From: Labilibacter marinus
GTDB lineage: Bacteria > Bacteroidota > Bacteroidia > Bacteroidales > Marinilabiliaceae
Assembly: GCF_001659685.2 (NCBI RefSeq)
Contig: NZ_LXYE02000009.1
Location: 62,001 to 126,000, forward strand
Direction of reading: 5' to 3'
DNA length: 64,000 bases
How positions within the stretch are numbered: position 1 is the stretch's first letter; every line of letters begins with the position of its first letter. The notes below the pieces were generated by a model. It was not told the origin of the DNA. It ran no database searches and saw nothing but the letters and a program-made list of their open reading frames with translations. Of this stretch, positions 46,525 through 55,837 are shown in pieces. Both the position numbers and the translations under genes were made by a program.

Positions 46525-47406
46525 ATGTCTACATTAAGTTACGATGAACCTGTTTTTCGTCCACCTGCAGAAGCCGCTTCTGTAATTCTTCAAGCGACCA
46601 TTGGTTGTGCATGGAACAATTGCGCCTTTTGCGAAATGTATAAATCGAAGAAATTTAAAACACGTAGTCTGCAAGATCTTAAAGAAGAGATTAAGGTTCT
46701 TTCTTTGATTTATAAAGGAACGAAAAAAGTATTTTTGGCTGATGGTAATGCGATGGTGCTTTCTGCATCTAAATTGCTTCCAATTTTAGCTGAGATAAAT
46801 AATAATTTCGGTAAGATTCAACGCATATCATCTTATGCTCTACCAAAAGATATTTTATCAAAGTCAGTTGTTGAGTTAAAGGAGTTAAGAAACCTGGGTT
46901 TAAAATTATTATATATAGGTATAGAAAGTGGAGATAATGAGTTACTCAAACTACTGAATAAAGGAGAAACGTTTCAATCTACGAAAGAAGGGATTTTAAG
47001 GGCTCATGAAGCAGGAATAGACACTTCTGTTATGATATTAAATGGACTGGGAGGCGTGGAAGGTTCAAAACAACATGCCATGCGTTCTGCGCAATTGGTC
47101 AATGCATTAAATCCAAAGTTTTTATCAACTCTAAACTTAAGTTTCCCTTATGGGTTAGAGCATTTTAAAAAACGTTATAATGCAACATTTACTCCCTTAA
47201 GTGTTTTAGAAATACTAGAAGAAATGAAACTGTTTATCTCAGAATTAAGTGTGACAGGAACGATTTATCGAAGCGATCATGTTTCTAACCAGCTAATTTT
47301 AAAGGGTAATTTGCCCAGGGATAAAAAGCGAATATTGCTTCAAATAGAGGAAGCTATAAACGCTATGCCAAGCAATATTTATCCGAACGAACCAATGATG
47401 TTATAA
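46525..47406 (+). CDS. Radical SAM protein
   Basis: 293 residues. The cluster motif is C28-x4-C33-x2-C36 (GCAWNNCAFCEMYK), the spacing used by a known group of small radical SAM proteins with an RPP-x-EA N-terminus. Other SAM-domain features are LADGNAMVL and LLYIGIESGDNELLKLLNKG. The reaction is unknown. It stands between the PUL terminator and the convergent carbonic anhydrase gene, so it is probably not part of the PUL. Confidence 0.88.
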   Translation: MSTLSYDEPVFRPPAEAASVILQATIGCAWNNCAFCEMYKSKKFKTRSLQDLKEEIKVLSLIYKGTKKVFLADGNAMVLSASKLLPILAEINNNFGKIQRISSYALPKDILSKSVVELKELRNLGLKLLYIGIESGDNELLKLLNKGETFQSTKEGILRAHEAGIDTSVMILNGLGGVEGSKQHAMRSAQLVNALNPKFLSTLNLSFPYGLEHFKKRYNATFTPLSVLEILEEMKLFISELSVTGTIYRSDHVSNQLILKGNLPRDKKRILLQIEEAINAMPSNIYPNEPMML

Positions 47407-47410
47407 ACCA

Positions 47411-47442
47411 CGAGAGGCCGTCTTAAAAAAGACAGCCTCTCG
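47411..47442. terminator. Bidirectional terminator between convergent genes
   Basis: CGAGAGGCCGTCTT (47411-47424) against AAGACAGCCTCTCG (47429-47442), 14-bp stem with one mismatch on the plus strand, which is a wobble on the minus strand. Confidence 0.85.
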
Positions 47443-47460
47443 TAATTTGTTCATTTTATC

Positions 47461-48105
47461 TTAGTCAAAAAACTCTACCTTTCCTGTTTCTACATCATAC
47501 ATGGCACCTACAATTATTATTTCACCTTCTTTCTCCATCTCTCTCAAAGCTTCACTTTCTTTTCTAATTTTTTCAATGGTAAATTTTACATTATTATTAG
47601 CTACCTCTTGAACAAATTGATGGTTCTTTGAAGAAGGATTTTCATATTTTCCACTTATTGAGTCAACAGCAGGTTTTAAGTTACTTAACATGTGCGTTAG
47701 ATTACCTAACTCTACATTGTCGCATGCACCCTTAATAGCACCGCAATGGCTATGACCCATCACCACAATGGCTTTTGATCCTGCAACAACGCAAGAAAAT
47801 TCAAGCGAACCTAAAATATCTGTATTCACAAAATTACCAGCAATACGAACATTAAATACATCTCCGATGCCTTGATCAAATACTATTTCAGCCGGCACTC
47901 TTGAATCAATACAACCAACTATGGCGGCAAAGGGATATTGTCCTTGTGCAGATTCAATCACTTGTTTGTTTAAATTCCTGGATATTTTATTTCCAGAAAC
48001 AAAACGTTTATTTCCTTCCTTAAGCAATTGTACTGCCATTGCTGGTTTAACCTCACTTTGAGTATCTACACTTTGTGTTATACTATTATCTATCGTTAAA
48101 TTCAT
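47461..48105 (-). CDS. Beta-class carbonic anhydrase
   Basis: 214 residues. Zinc ligands C65 (GCIDSRV), H118 and C121 (MGHSHCGAI) and the Asp/Arg dyad D67/R69 define a beta-carbonic anhydrase, which interconverts CO2 and bicarbonate. The gene lies 47 bases downstream of a SulP transporter in the same direction. SulP/carbonic anhydrase pairs are linked with bicarbonate uptake or use. A ~25-residue polar N-terminal extension precedes the fold; no signal peptide, so cytoplasmic. Confidence 0.95.
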   Translation of the reverse strand: MNLTIDNSITQSVDTQSEVKPAMAVQLLKEGNKRFVSGNKISRNLNKQVIESAQGQYPFAAIVGCIDSRVPAEIVFDQGIGDVFNVRIAGNFVNTDILGSLEFSCVVAGSKAIVVMGHSHCGAIKGACDNVELGNLTHMLSNLKPAVDSISGKYENPSSKNHQFVQEVANNNVKFTIEKIRKESEALREMEKEGEIIIVGAMYDVETGKVEFFD

Positions 48106-48152
48106 AATTTCTTAATTTGATTTGTTAAAAAAAAGCAAAAGCTAGTTTGCAT

Positions 48153-49754
48153 TTAAATCGCACGTTTTAAAACAACTCTACCAAGGTCTTCAACCGGGTT
48201 TTTTGAGCCTCTGTGACTAACCCCTATTAATTCCAGATGTATATTTCTGGTTTTAGCGTTTTCTTCAAAGTCGTTAATGATTTCAAGCACATCTGGGTGC
48301 ATGCTTTGCGTTTTACTTCCATCAATAATCACATGTACATTATCGGGTAAATCTTGAAGTGTATGCATAATCCCGGCCTTATTTAAAAAACTTACATCTT
48401 CCGAAAGTTGAATGCGTATTGGCTTTCCTTCTTCAAACTCATGTGCTTCAAAATGGTAAGGGATTTTATAATTATTCCATAAGATATATAATACAGCTAC
48501 CGCAATACCCAAGGCAATACCCATTAATAAGTCGATAAACACAATACCTGCAATAGTTACAATAAATGGAATAAACTGTGTACGGCCCATGCTATACATA
48601 GCTTTAAATAGAGCTGGTTTAGTTAATTTATATCCCACTACAAATAGAATTGCTGCCAAACTTGCCAGTGGAATTAAGTTTAATAAACTGGCAATAGATA
48701 AAGCACAAATCAGTAATAGAGCGCCATGTAAAAATGCAGAGGTTTTCGTTCTTCCTCCAGCTTGTATATTAGCAGAGCTTCGCACTATTACCTGGGTAAC
48801 AGGAAGTCCTCCTACTAAACCAGAAACCATGTTGCCAACACCTTGAGCTATTAACTCCTTGTTTGTTGGTGTAATACGTTTTTGTGGATCTAATTTGTCT
48901 GTAGCTTCAACGCACAATAATGTTTCTATACTTGCCACCACGGCAATGGTTACTGCAACTATCAAAACTTGCGGGTTTAATACTTGCGAAAAGTCGGGTA
49001 GAGTAAACTGCCCAATAAATCCAGAGAATGATGACGCTACGGGAATACTTACCAATTGATCTGGTCGTAAAGCATAACTTGCATTAGAGCTAAATAATAA
49101 GTTTAAACCAATTCCTGCAGATACTGCCAATAATGGTGCAGGAATCACACTCATAAATGGAATTTTTTTCATAAAAGGTAAATCCCAAACAATTAGAATA
49201 AACAGTGAAACCAATGCAATAATAATGGCTCCAGGGCTTACCATATCTAACATATGACCCAACTGAAAAAAGGTATTATTTCCCTCTGTTTGTAAAAAGC
49301 TAAAACCAGCTTCTGATGTTTTATCATAGCCAAAAGCATGGGGTATTTGCTTTAAAATAATAATTATACCAATGCCAGAAAGCATTCCTTTAATTACCGA
49401 TGACGGGAAATAGTACCCGATTACACCCGCTTTAATAAAACCAAGTATTAATTGAATAGCTCCTGCTAATACAACAGCCATTAAAAATGTTTCAAAAGCA
49501 CCAAGTTCTTGAATGGCACCCAATACAATAACAGCCAAGCCAGCTGCTGGACCACTTACACCAAGTGGAGATCCGCTAAGCATAGTAACAACTACGCCTC
49601 CTACTATTCCTGCAATAACACCCGAAAATAAAGGTGCTCCAGAGGCCAGGGCAATTCCTAAACACAATGGGAGTGCTACTAAAAACACTACTATACTGGC
49701 AGAAAAATCATATTTAAAGTTTGCTAAAAACTTTGTGCTAGATTTATTACTCAT
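48153..49754 (-). CDS. SulP family anion (probably bicarbonate) transporter
   Basis: 533 residues. The N-terminal motif FKYDFSASIVVFLVALPLCL, about 12-14 membrane helices, GLVGGLPVTQVIVRSSANIQ and a C-terminal STAS domain (about 440-533; HVIIDGSKTQSMHPDVLEII) identify SulP/SLC26. The pairing with carbonic anhydrase makes bicarbonate the likely substrate; sulfate or other anions remain possible. First gene of a two-gene operon. Confidence 0.92.
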   Translation of the reverse strand: MSNKSSTKFLANFKYDFSASIVVFLVALPLCLGIALASGAPLFSGVIAGIVGGVVVTMLSGSPLGVSGPAAGLAVIVLGAIQELGAFETFLMAVVLAGAIQLILGFIKAGVIGYYFPSSVIKGMLSGIGIIIILKQIPHAFGYDKTSEAGFSFLQTEGNNTFFQLGHMLDMVSPGAIIIALVSLFILIVWDLPFMKKIPFMSVIPAPLLAVSAGIGLNLLFSSNASYALRPDQLVSIPVASSFSGFIGQFTLPDFSQVLNPQVLIVAVTIAVVASIETLLCVEATDKLDPQKRITPTNKELIAQGVGNMVSGLVGGLPVTQVIVRSSANIQAGGRTKTSAFLHGALLLICALSIASLLNLIPLASLAAILFVVGYKLTKPALFKAMYSMGRTQFIPFIVTIAGIVFIDLLMGIALGIAVAVLYILWNNYKIPYHFEAHEFEEGKPIRIQLSEDVSFLNKAGIMHTLQDLPDNVHVIIDGSKTQSMHPDVLEIINDFEENAKTRNIHLELIGVSHRGSKNPVEDLGRVVLKRAI

Positions 49755-49905
49755 CTTATAAATTAGTTTTGGTACTGCGTTGTGCAGTCACGTGAAAATC
49801 ATTGCATGCGAATATTATAACATAAACGATATGCAATCATTAATTGGATTTAAGTAATGAAGGGACTTTAATTTGAGTTTTCTAATTTAAAATGAACTCA
49901 AATCT

Positions 49906-50250
49906 CTAGCAGTATTCAGGAGGAGGAGTAACGGTATCCATGCAGAAGTTTTGCCAACCTTTTAGGTGGTCGAGCATGGCAGTTATGTTATAGCTGTAAT
50001 GTAGAGGATTATTAAAGTCAAAGTGATAATATTCATCAACATCACTTTTTTCCTCTTTTTCAACATTTTCCTTTTTGCTTTCCTTATCAGAAAAGTCACA
50101 TGTTTCATGCATTGATTGACTTTCTTGAATCAGGTATTGTATAGTTATACCTCCCATTAAGCAACATAATAGCACAAGCTTAATAGCTACAAAATATGTG
50201 GCTTTTAGACTTTTATCGCTGTTTAGTATGTTTAGCTTAATATGTTCCAT
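49906..50250 (-). CDS. Small single-pass membrane protein of unknown function
   Basis: 114 residues. One transmembrane helix (about 21-42; FVAIKLVLLCCLMGGITIQY) is followed by a charged linker rich in E/K and a C-terminal stretch with F/Y/H residues and three Cys (C86-region to the final C). I do not recognise a family. Its isolation, coding-like composition and clear gap to the SulP gene support a real gene, but homologues would be needed to be sure. Confidence 0.5.
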   Translation of the reverse strand: MEHIKLNILNSDKSLKATYFVAIKLVLLCCLMGGITIQYLIQESQSMHETCDFSDKESKKENVEKEEKSDVDEYYHFDFNNPLHYSYNITAMLDHLKGWQNFCMDTVTPPPEYC

Positions 50251-50626
50251 TTAAAATATAAAGTAACCTATTTTGGTTATAACTACTTGTATAATGCATA
50301 AAACGCGATTTTGTTGCATACTTAACATTTTTTAATAATTACTGAGTTCAATTAAATAGCTCAATTATCCTTATAATTGATTAGTTACATTATAGAATAT
50401 CTCAATACAATTCCAGTTTGTACTTTATATTAGCTTAATCAGATATAACTTGTACAGAATGAGTAATTATTAAAAAAAGTTTATTGAGTTTTTTATTTTA
50501 ATAACCATTAGCGTTATAAATGCAGGATCCACCTAACATATTGTTTATACTAACCTAATATAATGGAGGATGGTTTAAAAGGATTACTTCGCATAAGGTA
50601 AACTATATGGATATCATTGAAAATAA
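50251..50626. other. AT-rich intergenic region
   Basis: About 376 bases upstream of the small membrane protein gene. Its promoter must lie here. The right part runs into the decayed T9SS gene; no other structure recognised. Confidence 0.3.
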
Positions 50627-50855
50627 TCCTATAGAATTGATGTTGCTGGTGATGCAGTAGCAGGTAATGATGCTATTTTTGGAACTCTAATAATAAATGG
50701 AACAACAGACATTAATCATTTAACCAATTGTGATGTGTCGATTAATCCTAATCCAGCTTAGGATGTTATTCATATCAAATCTTTCTGCAGGTGTATATGT
50801 CGTTCAATTACCGACCAGCAACGGTGTTTACTCGCAAAAGGTGATTATCTCATAA
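50627..50855 (+). pseudogene. Remnant of a T9SS-exported protein gene
   Basis: One frame (50627-50761) reads IDVAGDAVAGNDAIFGTLII and ends VSINPNPA followed by a TAG; PNPA is the start of a type A sorting domain. A second frame (50763-50855) reads NLSAGVYVVQLPTSNGVYSQ and ends KVIIS, the end of such a domain. In the first frame DVIHI follows the TAG, as expected for NPAxDVIxI. So the domain carries a nonsense codon and an internal deletion of about 30 codons with a frameshift. No start or passenger is intact. Confidence 0.7.
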
Positions 50856-50882
50856 CAATAATAAACAACAACGTAAATTTAA

Positions 50883-50920
50883 AGAGCTTGTTTTCAACAT
50901 GGAAAACAAGCTCTTATTTA
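50883..50920. terminator. Strong terminator next to the efflux operon
   Basis: Perfect 13-bp stem AGAGCTTGTTTTC (50883-50895) and GAAAACAAGCTCT (50902-50914), 6-base loop, T-rich on the plus side. It ends the decayed gene and probably the minus-strand efflux operon. Confidence 0.85.
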
Positions 50921-50926
50921 TTTGTA

Positions 50927-51112
50927 CTACTTAGGAACACCTAACTTTGTTAATATTTCATTCATTAAACACCATTTGGTAATGGAAGATTGAAGTAGGT
51001 TTATACCTACAAAACCTGTGAAAAATAGCCAATTGATATTTACATATACAGCTAGTAGAATACTAACTAAAATAAATACTCCAGCTACTGCTCTTACTAT
51101 TCTTTCTTGCAT
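50927..51112 (-). CDS. DUF2892 (YgaP-like) small membrane protein
   Basis: 61 residues with two membrane helices: VRAVAGVFILVSILLAVYVN, then WLFFTGFVGINLLQSS, and the conserved tail TKWCLMNEILTKLG typical of DUF2892. Such proteins often accompany rhodanese or efflux genes; the role is unknown. Last gene of the five-gene efflux operon, 19 bases after the preceding gene. Confidence 0.85.
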   Translation of the reverse strand: MQERIVRAVAGVFILVSILLAVYVNINWLFFTGFVGINLLQSSITKWCLMNEILTKLGVPK

Positions 51113-51131
51113 AATGTTTTTATTTAATAAG

Positions 51132-51437
51132 TTATAAACCGTTTTCTATATTTAAGATATATGCCTGAATATTACAGTTAGGCATATTCTTTTTACAATG
51201 GCTTAATTCAATCAATAATTTATCTGCTTGTTCATCCTGAATCATGGTAAAAAAAGCAATGCTACTTGTTGATGTGGCATTACTTCCAAACCAATTGCCA
51301 GCACGATGCGGAGCCTTTTCTGGCTTACGTACACCATTTACTTCAAACTCATTAAATGAGTTCACTCCTTGTTCGCTAAAAAACTCTTCCAGTTTTTCTC
51401 TGTATTCTTCTACAGTTACCGCTACTAATAGTTTCAT
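51132..51437 (-). CDS. PII-like small protein of the efflux operon
   Basis: 101 residues, no signal peptide. The ferredoxin-like pattern (MKLLVAVTVEEYREKLEEFF at the start, IQAYILNIENGL at the end) and the glycine-rich middle loop suggest a PII-like (GlnB-fold) protein; such proteins are found beside RND pumps in Bacteroidota. Unlike true GlnB it lacks the Y51 T-loop signature. It may sense a metabolite or metal and tune the pump. Fold assignment is by eye and moderate. Confidence 0.6.
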   Translation of the reverse strand: MKLLVAVTVEEYREKLEEFFSEQGVNSFNEFEVNGVRKPEKAPHRAGNWFGSNATSTSSIAFFTMIQDEQADKLLIELSHCKKNMPNCNIQAYILNIENGL

Positions 51438-51457
51438 TTTGAATAAGTTTAAATTAG

Positions 51458-54400
51458 TTACTTAGCTTCTGCTGTTTGCGTTGTTTCCTCTAATTCTTCG
51501 GTTGAACTGTTGTCTTCAGTATTCTCCTTTTTACTTTCTACCATATAGTAAATCAGCGGAACAATTAATAAGGTTAAGAAAGTAGAAGCGATGGTTCCAC
51601 CCATTAATGAAATGGCTAAACCTTGGAAAATAGGGTCGAATAAAATTACCACTGCACCAATAACCACTGTACCTGCCGTTAATAGGATAGGAGTTGTACG
51701 CACGGCTCCAGCTTCAATAACCGCTTCTTTTAAAGGTGCTCCCTCAGCCAGCCGAATATTGACAAAGTCGATGAGTAGTATGGAGTTCCGAACCATAATA
51801 CCCGCCAGAGCTATCATACCAATCATTGATGTAGCAGTAAAAAAAGCGTCTAACATCCAGTGACCTAATACTATTCCAACCAAGGAAAGCGGTATGGCTA
51901 CCATCATTACAAAAGGAACTTTTAGGTTTTGGAACCAGCCAACGATAAGCATGTAGATGATAATAAGTACCACAGCAAAGGCTGTTCCTAGATCACGAAA
52001 TACCTCGTAGGTAATTTGCCACTCGCCATCCCATTTAATACCAAAGTTGCTTTCGTTAAAAGGTTGTCCGTTATAGAATTCTGTTATCTCATAACCATTA
52101 GGTAGCTGTATCTCATCCATACGGTCCGACATATCCATAATAGCATAAACAGGACTTTCTAGTTCGCCAGCAATATCAGCAGTTACATAAACCACTTGTT
52201 TCTGGTTTTTTCGAAAAATACTTTTCTCCTTAAATGTTTTTCTGATGTTTACCACATCGCCAATGGCAACCATACTACCATGCTGCGACATTAGGTTTAT
52301 TTTCTTTAAATCATCAATCCCTGTCCTGTTTTCCTCTGCCATACGCAAGGTAATACCTACCTGGTCGTGGTCATTCTCCGCATAAAGGTTGGTTACTTGC
52401 GCTCCACGTAGGTTCATATTAATGGCATGCACTATCTGTTGTGCAGAGACGCCAGCCAACATCGCCTTTTCTTTATCAATATCAAATTTGTATTCCGGTT
52501 GATCATCTTCTACCATCCAATCAATATCCACTACACTTTCTGTTGTTGCAAACAAATCTTTTACCTGTTTGGCTACATCTATTTGAGAGGCATAATCGGG
52601 ACCGTATATTTCGGCAACCATGGTACTCATTACAGGTGGGCCAGGAGGAACTTCAACCACTTTTACATTGGCATTAAATTTTGCCCCAATTTCTTGCAAA
52701 CGAGGACGTAGCTCTTTGGCAATATCATGACTTTGTAAATCTCTTTCCTTTTTAGAAACCAAATTCACCTGTATGTCAGCCACATTAGAGCCTTGTCGTA
52801 AATCGTAATGACGAACCAAACCATTGAAGTTAATAGGAGCGGAGGCACCTACATAGGTCTGGTAATTGGTTACCAAATCGTGGTTTCGTAAATAGGCAGC
52901 AAGCTCTTTAGTAACATTAGCCGTTTGTTCTAAAGTGGTTCCTTCTGGCATGTCTATTACCACCTGAAACTCATTTTTATTATCAAATGGCAATATTTTA
53001 ACTGTTACTGCTTTAAATAAAAATAAACTAGCAGAAGCAAATAATAAAACCGTAACACTTCCAATGAATACCCAACGTTTTACTTTGTTATCTATCATTG
53101 GGCGCATGGTTTTGTTATACACTTTGTATATCAAAGTTTTCTCCAGCGAATAATCTTTCTCTTCCTTGTCATCATCATCATGGCGTAATAGGCGATAAGC
53201 CAACCAAGGTGTAATCATCAGTGCAACGAATAAGGAAAAAATCATGGCAATAGATGCTCCAATAGGCATTGGACTCATATAAGGTCCCATCATACCCGAA
53301 ACAAATACCATAGGAATTACGGCAGCAATAACTGTGAAGGTTGCCAAAATGGTTGGATTACCTACTTCGTCAATCGATTTTAGTGCTGCTTGAAAAAATG
53401 GCAATTGCTTCATCTTAAAATGGCGGTGCATATTTTCCGCAATAATAATAGAATCATCTACTACTATACCCGTTACAAATACCAAAGCAAAAAGTGTGAT
53501 TCGGTTAAGCGTATAATCTAAAAAGTAATAGCTGAACATGGTTAAAGCAAAGGTAATAGGTACCGAAATGAATACGACCAATCCGCCTCTCCAGCCCATG
53601 GCTAGCATCACAACCAAAGTTACGGCTACAATAGCGCCCAATAGGTGCATTAATAATTCTGATACTTTTTCAGAAGCTGTTTCTCCGTAATTGCGGGTTA
53701 CTTCTATATGGATATCGCTAGGTAGTAATTCACCTTGAAGAATCTCTATTTTTTGCTCAATTTGTTCTGCTAAACGCATCGCATCAGCGCCACGTCGTTT
53801 AGCTATTGAAATAGTTACAGCTTCATATTCACCTGGATGAATCTCTTTTTTATCACTAGCTTTTCCGTATCCAAAGGAAATATAACTGCTGGGTAATGCA
53901 GGGCCATCTTCTACTTTAGCTACTTGATGCAAATATATAGGACTGTTTTGGTTGACTCCAATAACTAAATTACTAACCTCTTCAGCTGTTTGCAAAAACT
54001 TACCCGTCGAAACCAAATACTCATCATTATTTTGATTGAATGAGCCTGATGAAAACTGGGTGTTTGAAGCCTTTAGCTGTTGAGCTATCATTAATGGGTC
54101 AACTTTAAAAGCTGTCATTTTATCTCTATCTAAAACAACTTGAATTTCTCGGTTTCTACCACCTATGATTTTAGTTTCAGAAATGTCGGTTATTTTTTCA
54201 ATCTCAGAATTTAATTCTTGTGCTATACGCTTAAGCTGATAATCCGAATAACTCTCGCTCCAAAGCGTAAGCCCCATGGCTGGCACATCATCAATAGACC
54301 TAGTTTTAACCAAAGGAAGGGTAGTTCCTTGTGGCATCTGGTCCATATTTTTCATGATTTCGTTATACAGCTTTACCAAACTACGCTCAATATCTTCACC

Positions 54401-54706
54401 CACATAAAACTGAACGATGAGCATGGCTTGTTCGGGCATAGATTGAGAATATACATACTCAACCCCTTTTACATTAGAAATGATTTTTTCTATTGGCTTT
54501 ACTATCCTCGACTCAACCTCTTTAGGGCTAGCACCTGGATAACCTAAAAATATATCGGCAATAGGTACATCTATTTGTGGTTCTTCCTCGCGTGGGGTAA
54601 GATACGAACTGTACATCCCAATGATAACAAAGGCTACCATTAATAGGGGAGTCAGTTTTGATTTTATGAACATACGGGCCAATGACCCTGCGAATCCTGT
54701 TTTCAT
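51458..54706 (-). CDS. RND efflux pump inner-membrane permease (HAE/AcrB type)
   Basis: 1082 residues, normal for RND. Twelve membrane helices in two halves, two large periplasmic loops, and the TM4 proton-relay motif GIVVDDSIIIAEN with paired Asp, typical of the drug-type (HAE) branch rather than the heavy-metal CzcA branch. The C-terminus has an acidic tail (NSSTEELEETTQTAEAK). It takes substrates from membrane or periplasm and passes them to the TolC-like channel; the substrate is unknown. 23 bases after the adaptor gene. Confidence 0.95.
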   Translation of the reverse strand: MKTGFAGSLARMFIKSKLTPLLMVAFVIIGMYSSYLTPREEEPQIDVPIADIFLGYPGASPKEVESRIVKPIEKIISNVKGVEYVYSQSMPEQAMLIVQFYVGEDIERSLVKLYNEIMKNMDQMPQGTTLPLVKTRSIDDVPAMGLTLWSESYSDYQLKRIAQELNSEIEKITDISETKIIGGRNREIQVVLDRDKMTAFKVDPLMIAQQLKASNTQFSSGSFNQNNDEYLVSTGKFLQTAEEVSNLVIGVNQNSPIYLHQVAKVEDGPALPSSYISFGYGKASDKKEIHPGEYEAVTISIAKRRGADAMRLAEQIEQKIEILQGELLPSDIHIEVTRNYGETASEKVSELLMHLLGAIVAVTLVVMLAMGWRGGLVVFISVPITFALTMFSYYFLDYTLNRITLFALVFVTGIVVDDSIIIAENMHRHFKMKQLPFFQAALKSIDEVGNPTILATFTVIAAVIPMVFVSGMMGPYMSPMPIGASIAMIFSLFVALMITPWLAYRLLRHDDDDKEEKDYSLEKTLIYKVYNKTMRPMIDNKVKRWVFIGSVTVLLFASASLFLFKAVTVKILPFDNKNEFQVVIDMPEGTTLEQTANVTKELAAYLRNHDLVTNYQTYVGASAPINFNGLVRHYDLRQGSNVADIQVNLVSKKERDLQSHDIAKELRPRLQEIGAKFNANVKVVEVPPGPPVMSTMVAEIYGPDYASQIDVAKQVKDLFATTESVVDIDWMVEDDQPEYKFDIDKEKAMLAGVSAQQIVHAINMNLRGAQVTNLYAENDHDQVGITLRMAEENRTGIDDLKKINLMSQHGSMVAIGDVVNIRKTFKEKSIFRKNQKQVVYVTADIAGELESPVYAIMDMSDRMDEIQLPNGYEITEFYNGQPFNESNFGIKWDGEWQITYEVFRDLGTAFAVVLIIIYMLIVGWFQNLKVPFVMMVAIPLSLVGIVLGHWMLDAFFTATSMIGMIALAGIMVRNSILLIDFVNIRLAEGAPLKEAVIEAGAVRTTPILLTAGTVVIGAVVILFDPIFQGLAISLMGGTIASTFLTLLIVPLIYYMVESKKENTEDNSSTEELEETTQTAEAK

Positions 54707-54729
54707 TACTTCTCTGTTTAGTGCTTTGT

Positions 54730-55800
54730 TTATAATTGAATGGCCATTCCGTCGTGTAAACGCTCTTTACACTGCACAATAAGTTGGTCGCCTTCGGATA
54801 AACCAGAAAGGATTTCAACTTGGTTGTTTTGTGTTTTTCCTAAACGTACCCAGCGTAATAATGCTGCTTCAGATTCGCCAACGGTCCAAACACCTGTTAA
54901 CTGACCTCTATTAATAATCAGCTCTTTTGCTATCATGATTTTTGTATCACTGCCTTTGCTTAATTTAACTTGCGCAAACATGCCGCTTCTGAGTGCTTGG
55001 CTTTGTTTTGCTGTAGGGTGCAACTGTACGCGCGTTTCAAATTGAGCACCTGATAACCTGCTTGAAGAACTTACGCGGGTAATCACACCCAAAACATCCT
55101 CCGAACAATTTTTTAAAGCTACCATTACCGTGTCTCCCTTATCAATTAATTGAATCTCTGATTCTGGAATACGCGTAATTACTTCAAACATACTTGGAGC
55201 TTCAATAGCTAGTAAAGGCATGCCTGGGTTGGCCATATCACCAGCATCAATAAATCGGTTGGTTAAAACGCCACTGTATGGTGCACGTATATTAGCGTAA
55301 GTCATCATTTCTTCTACTTCGGCTTTAGCTTTATTCACCGCTTTTAATTTGGCTTTCATCATTTGGTAATGAGTGCTGATGTCGTCTAATTCTTTTTTAG
55401 TGGCGCTTTTACTTTCATATAATGATGAAATTCTATTGAAGTCTGTTTCTGCGTTATTATAGGCTGCAGTTACTTCTAGTATGTTAGCCTCTACCTGACT
55501 TTTTTTAGCCATAATATCGTTGCTGCGAATGGCCATCAATAATTGTCCCTTTTCTACTATATCACCTTCGTGAACGAAGACTTTATCTACCTGGCCCATA
55601 ATGCGCGTACTCAAAGTTGACTTTTTTACCGAGGCTACACTGCCAGAATATTCATAGGTTTTAGCAACCGAAGCTGACTTTACAGTTTGCACCTCTACGG
55701 AAGTACGGCTTTCTTTTCTTTCTGTATTATCCTTATTTCCACATGCCTGTACTAATGTTGCTCCTACTAACAAAAGCATGAATGATTTTGATAAATTCAT
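54730..55800 (-). CDS. RND efflux periplasmic adaptor (membrane fusion) lipoprotein
   Basis: 356 residues. Lipobox LVQAC puts acylated Cys near residue 20. Lipoyl-like half domains (MGQVDKVFVHEGDIVEKGQL and IRAPYSGVLTNRFIDAGDMA) flank an alpha-helical hairpin (about 90-150), followed by beta-barrel and membrane-proximal domains. It links the RND permease to the TolC-like channel. Second gene of the operon. Confidence 0.95.
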   Translation of the reverse strand: MNLSKSFMLLLVGATLVQACGNKDNTERKESRTSVEVQTVKSASVAKTYEYSGSVASVKKSTLSTRIMGQVDKVFVHEGDIVEKGQLLMAIRSNDIMAKKSQVEANILEVTAAYNNAETDFNRISSLYESKSATKKELDDISTHYQMMKAKLKAVNKAKAEVEEMMTYANIRAPYSGVLTNRFIDAGDMANPGMPLLAIEAPSMFEVITRIPESEIQLIDKGDTVMVALKNCSEDVLGVITRVSSSSRLSGAQFETRVQLHPTAKQSQALRSGMFAQVKLSKGSDTKIMIAKELIINRGQLTGVWTVGESEAALLRWVRLGKTQNNQVEILSGLSEGDQLIVQCKERLHDGMAIQL

Positions 55801-55837
55801 TGTATTTAAGTTTTAATTTTTACAAAAGATGAGTTGA

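Noticed and set aside
46609-46635. Radical SAM cysteine spacing C-x4-C-x2-C as an anomaly
   Set aside because: This spacing is familiar in this group of small radical SAM proteins, so it is not a defect.
46967-46977. GAAACGTTTC inside the radical SAM gene as a third LacI-type operator
   Set aside because: It lies within coding sequence and lacks the flanking CG/CG bases of the two promoter copies.
48589-49761. Plus-strand open frames opposite the SulP gene
   Set aside because: Composition is the complement of transmembrane codons; no homology signals.
52427-52711. Plus-strand open frames inside the RND permease gene
   Set aside because: Out-of-frame shadows of a conserved gene with low-complexity, Cys/His-rich translation.
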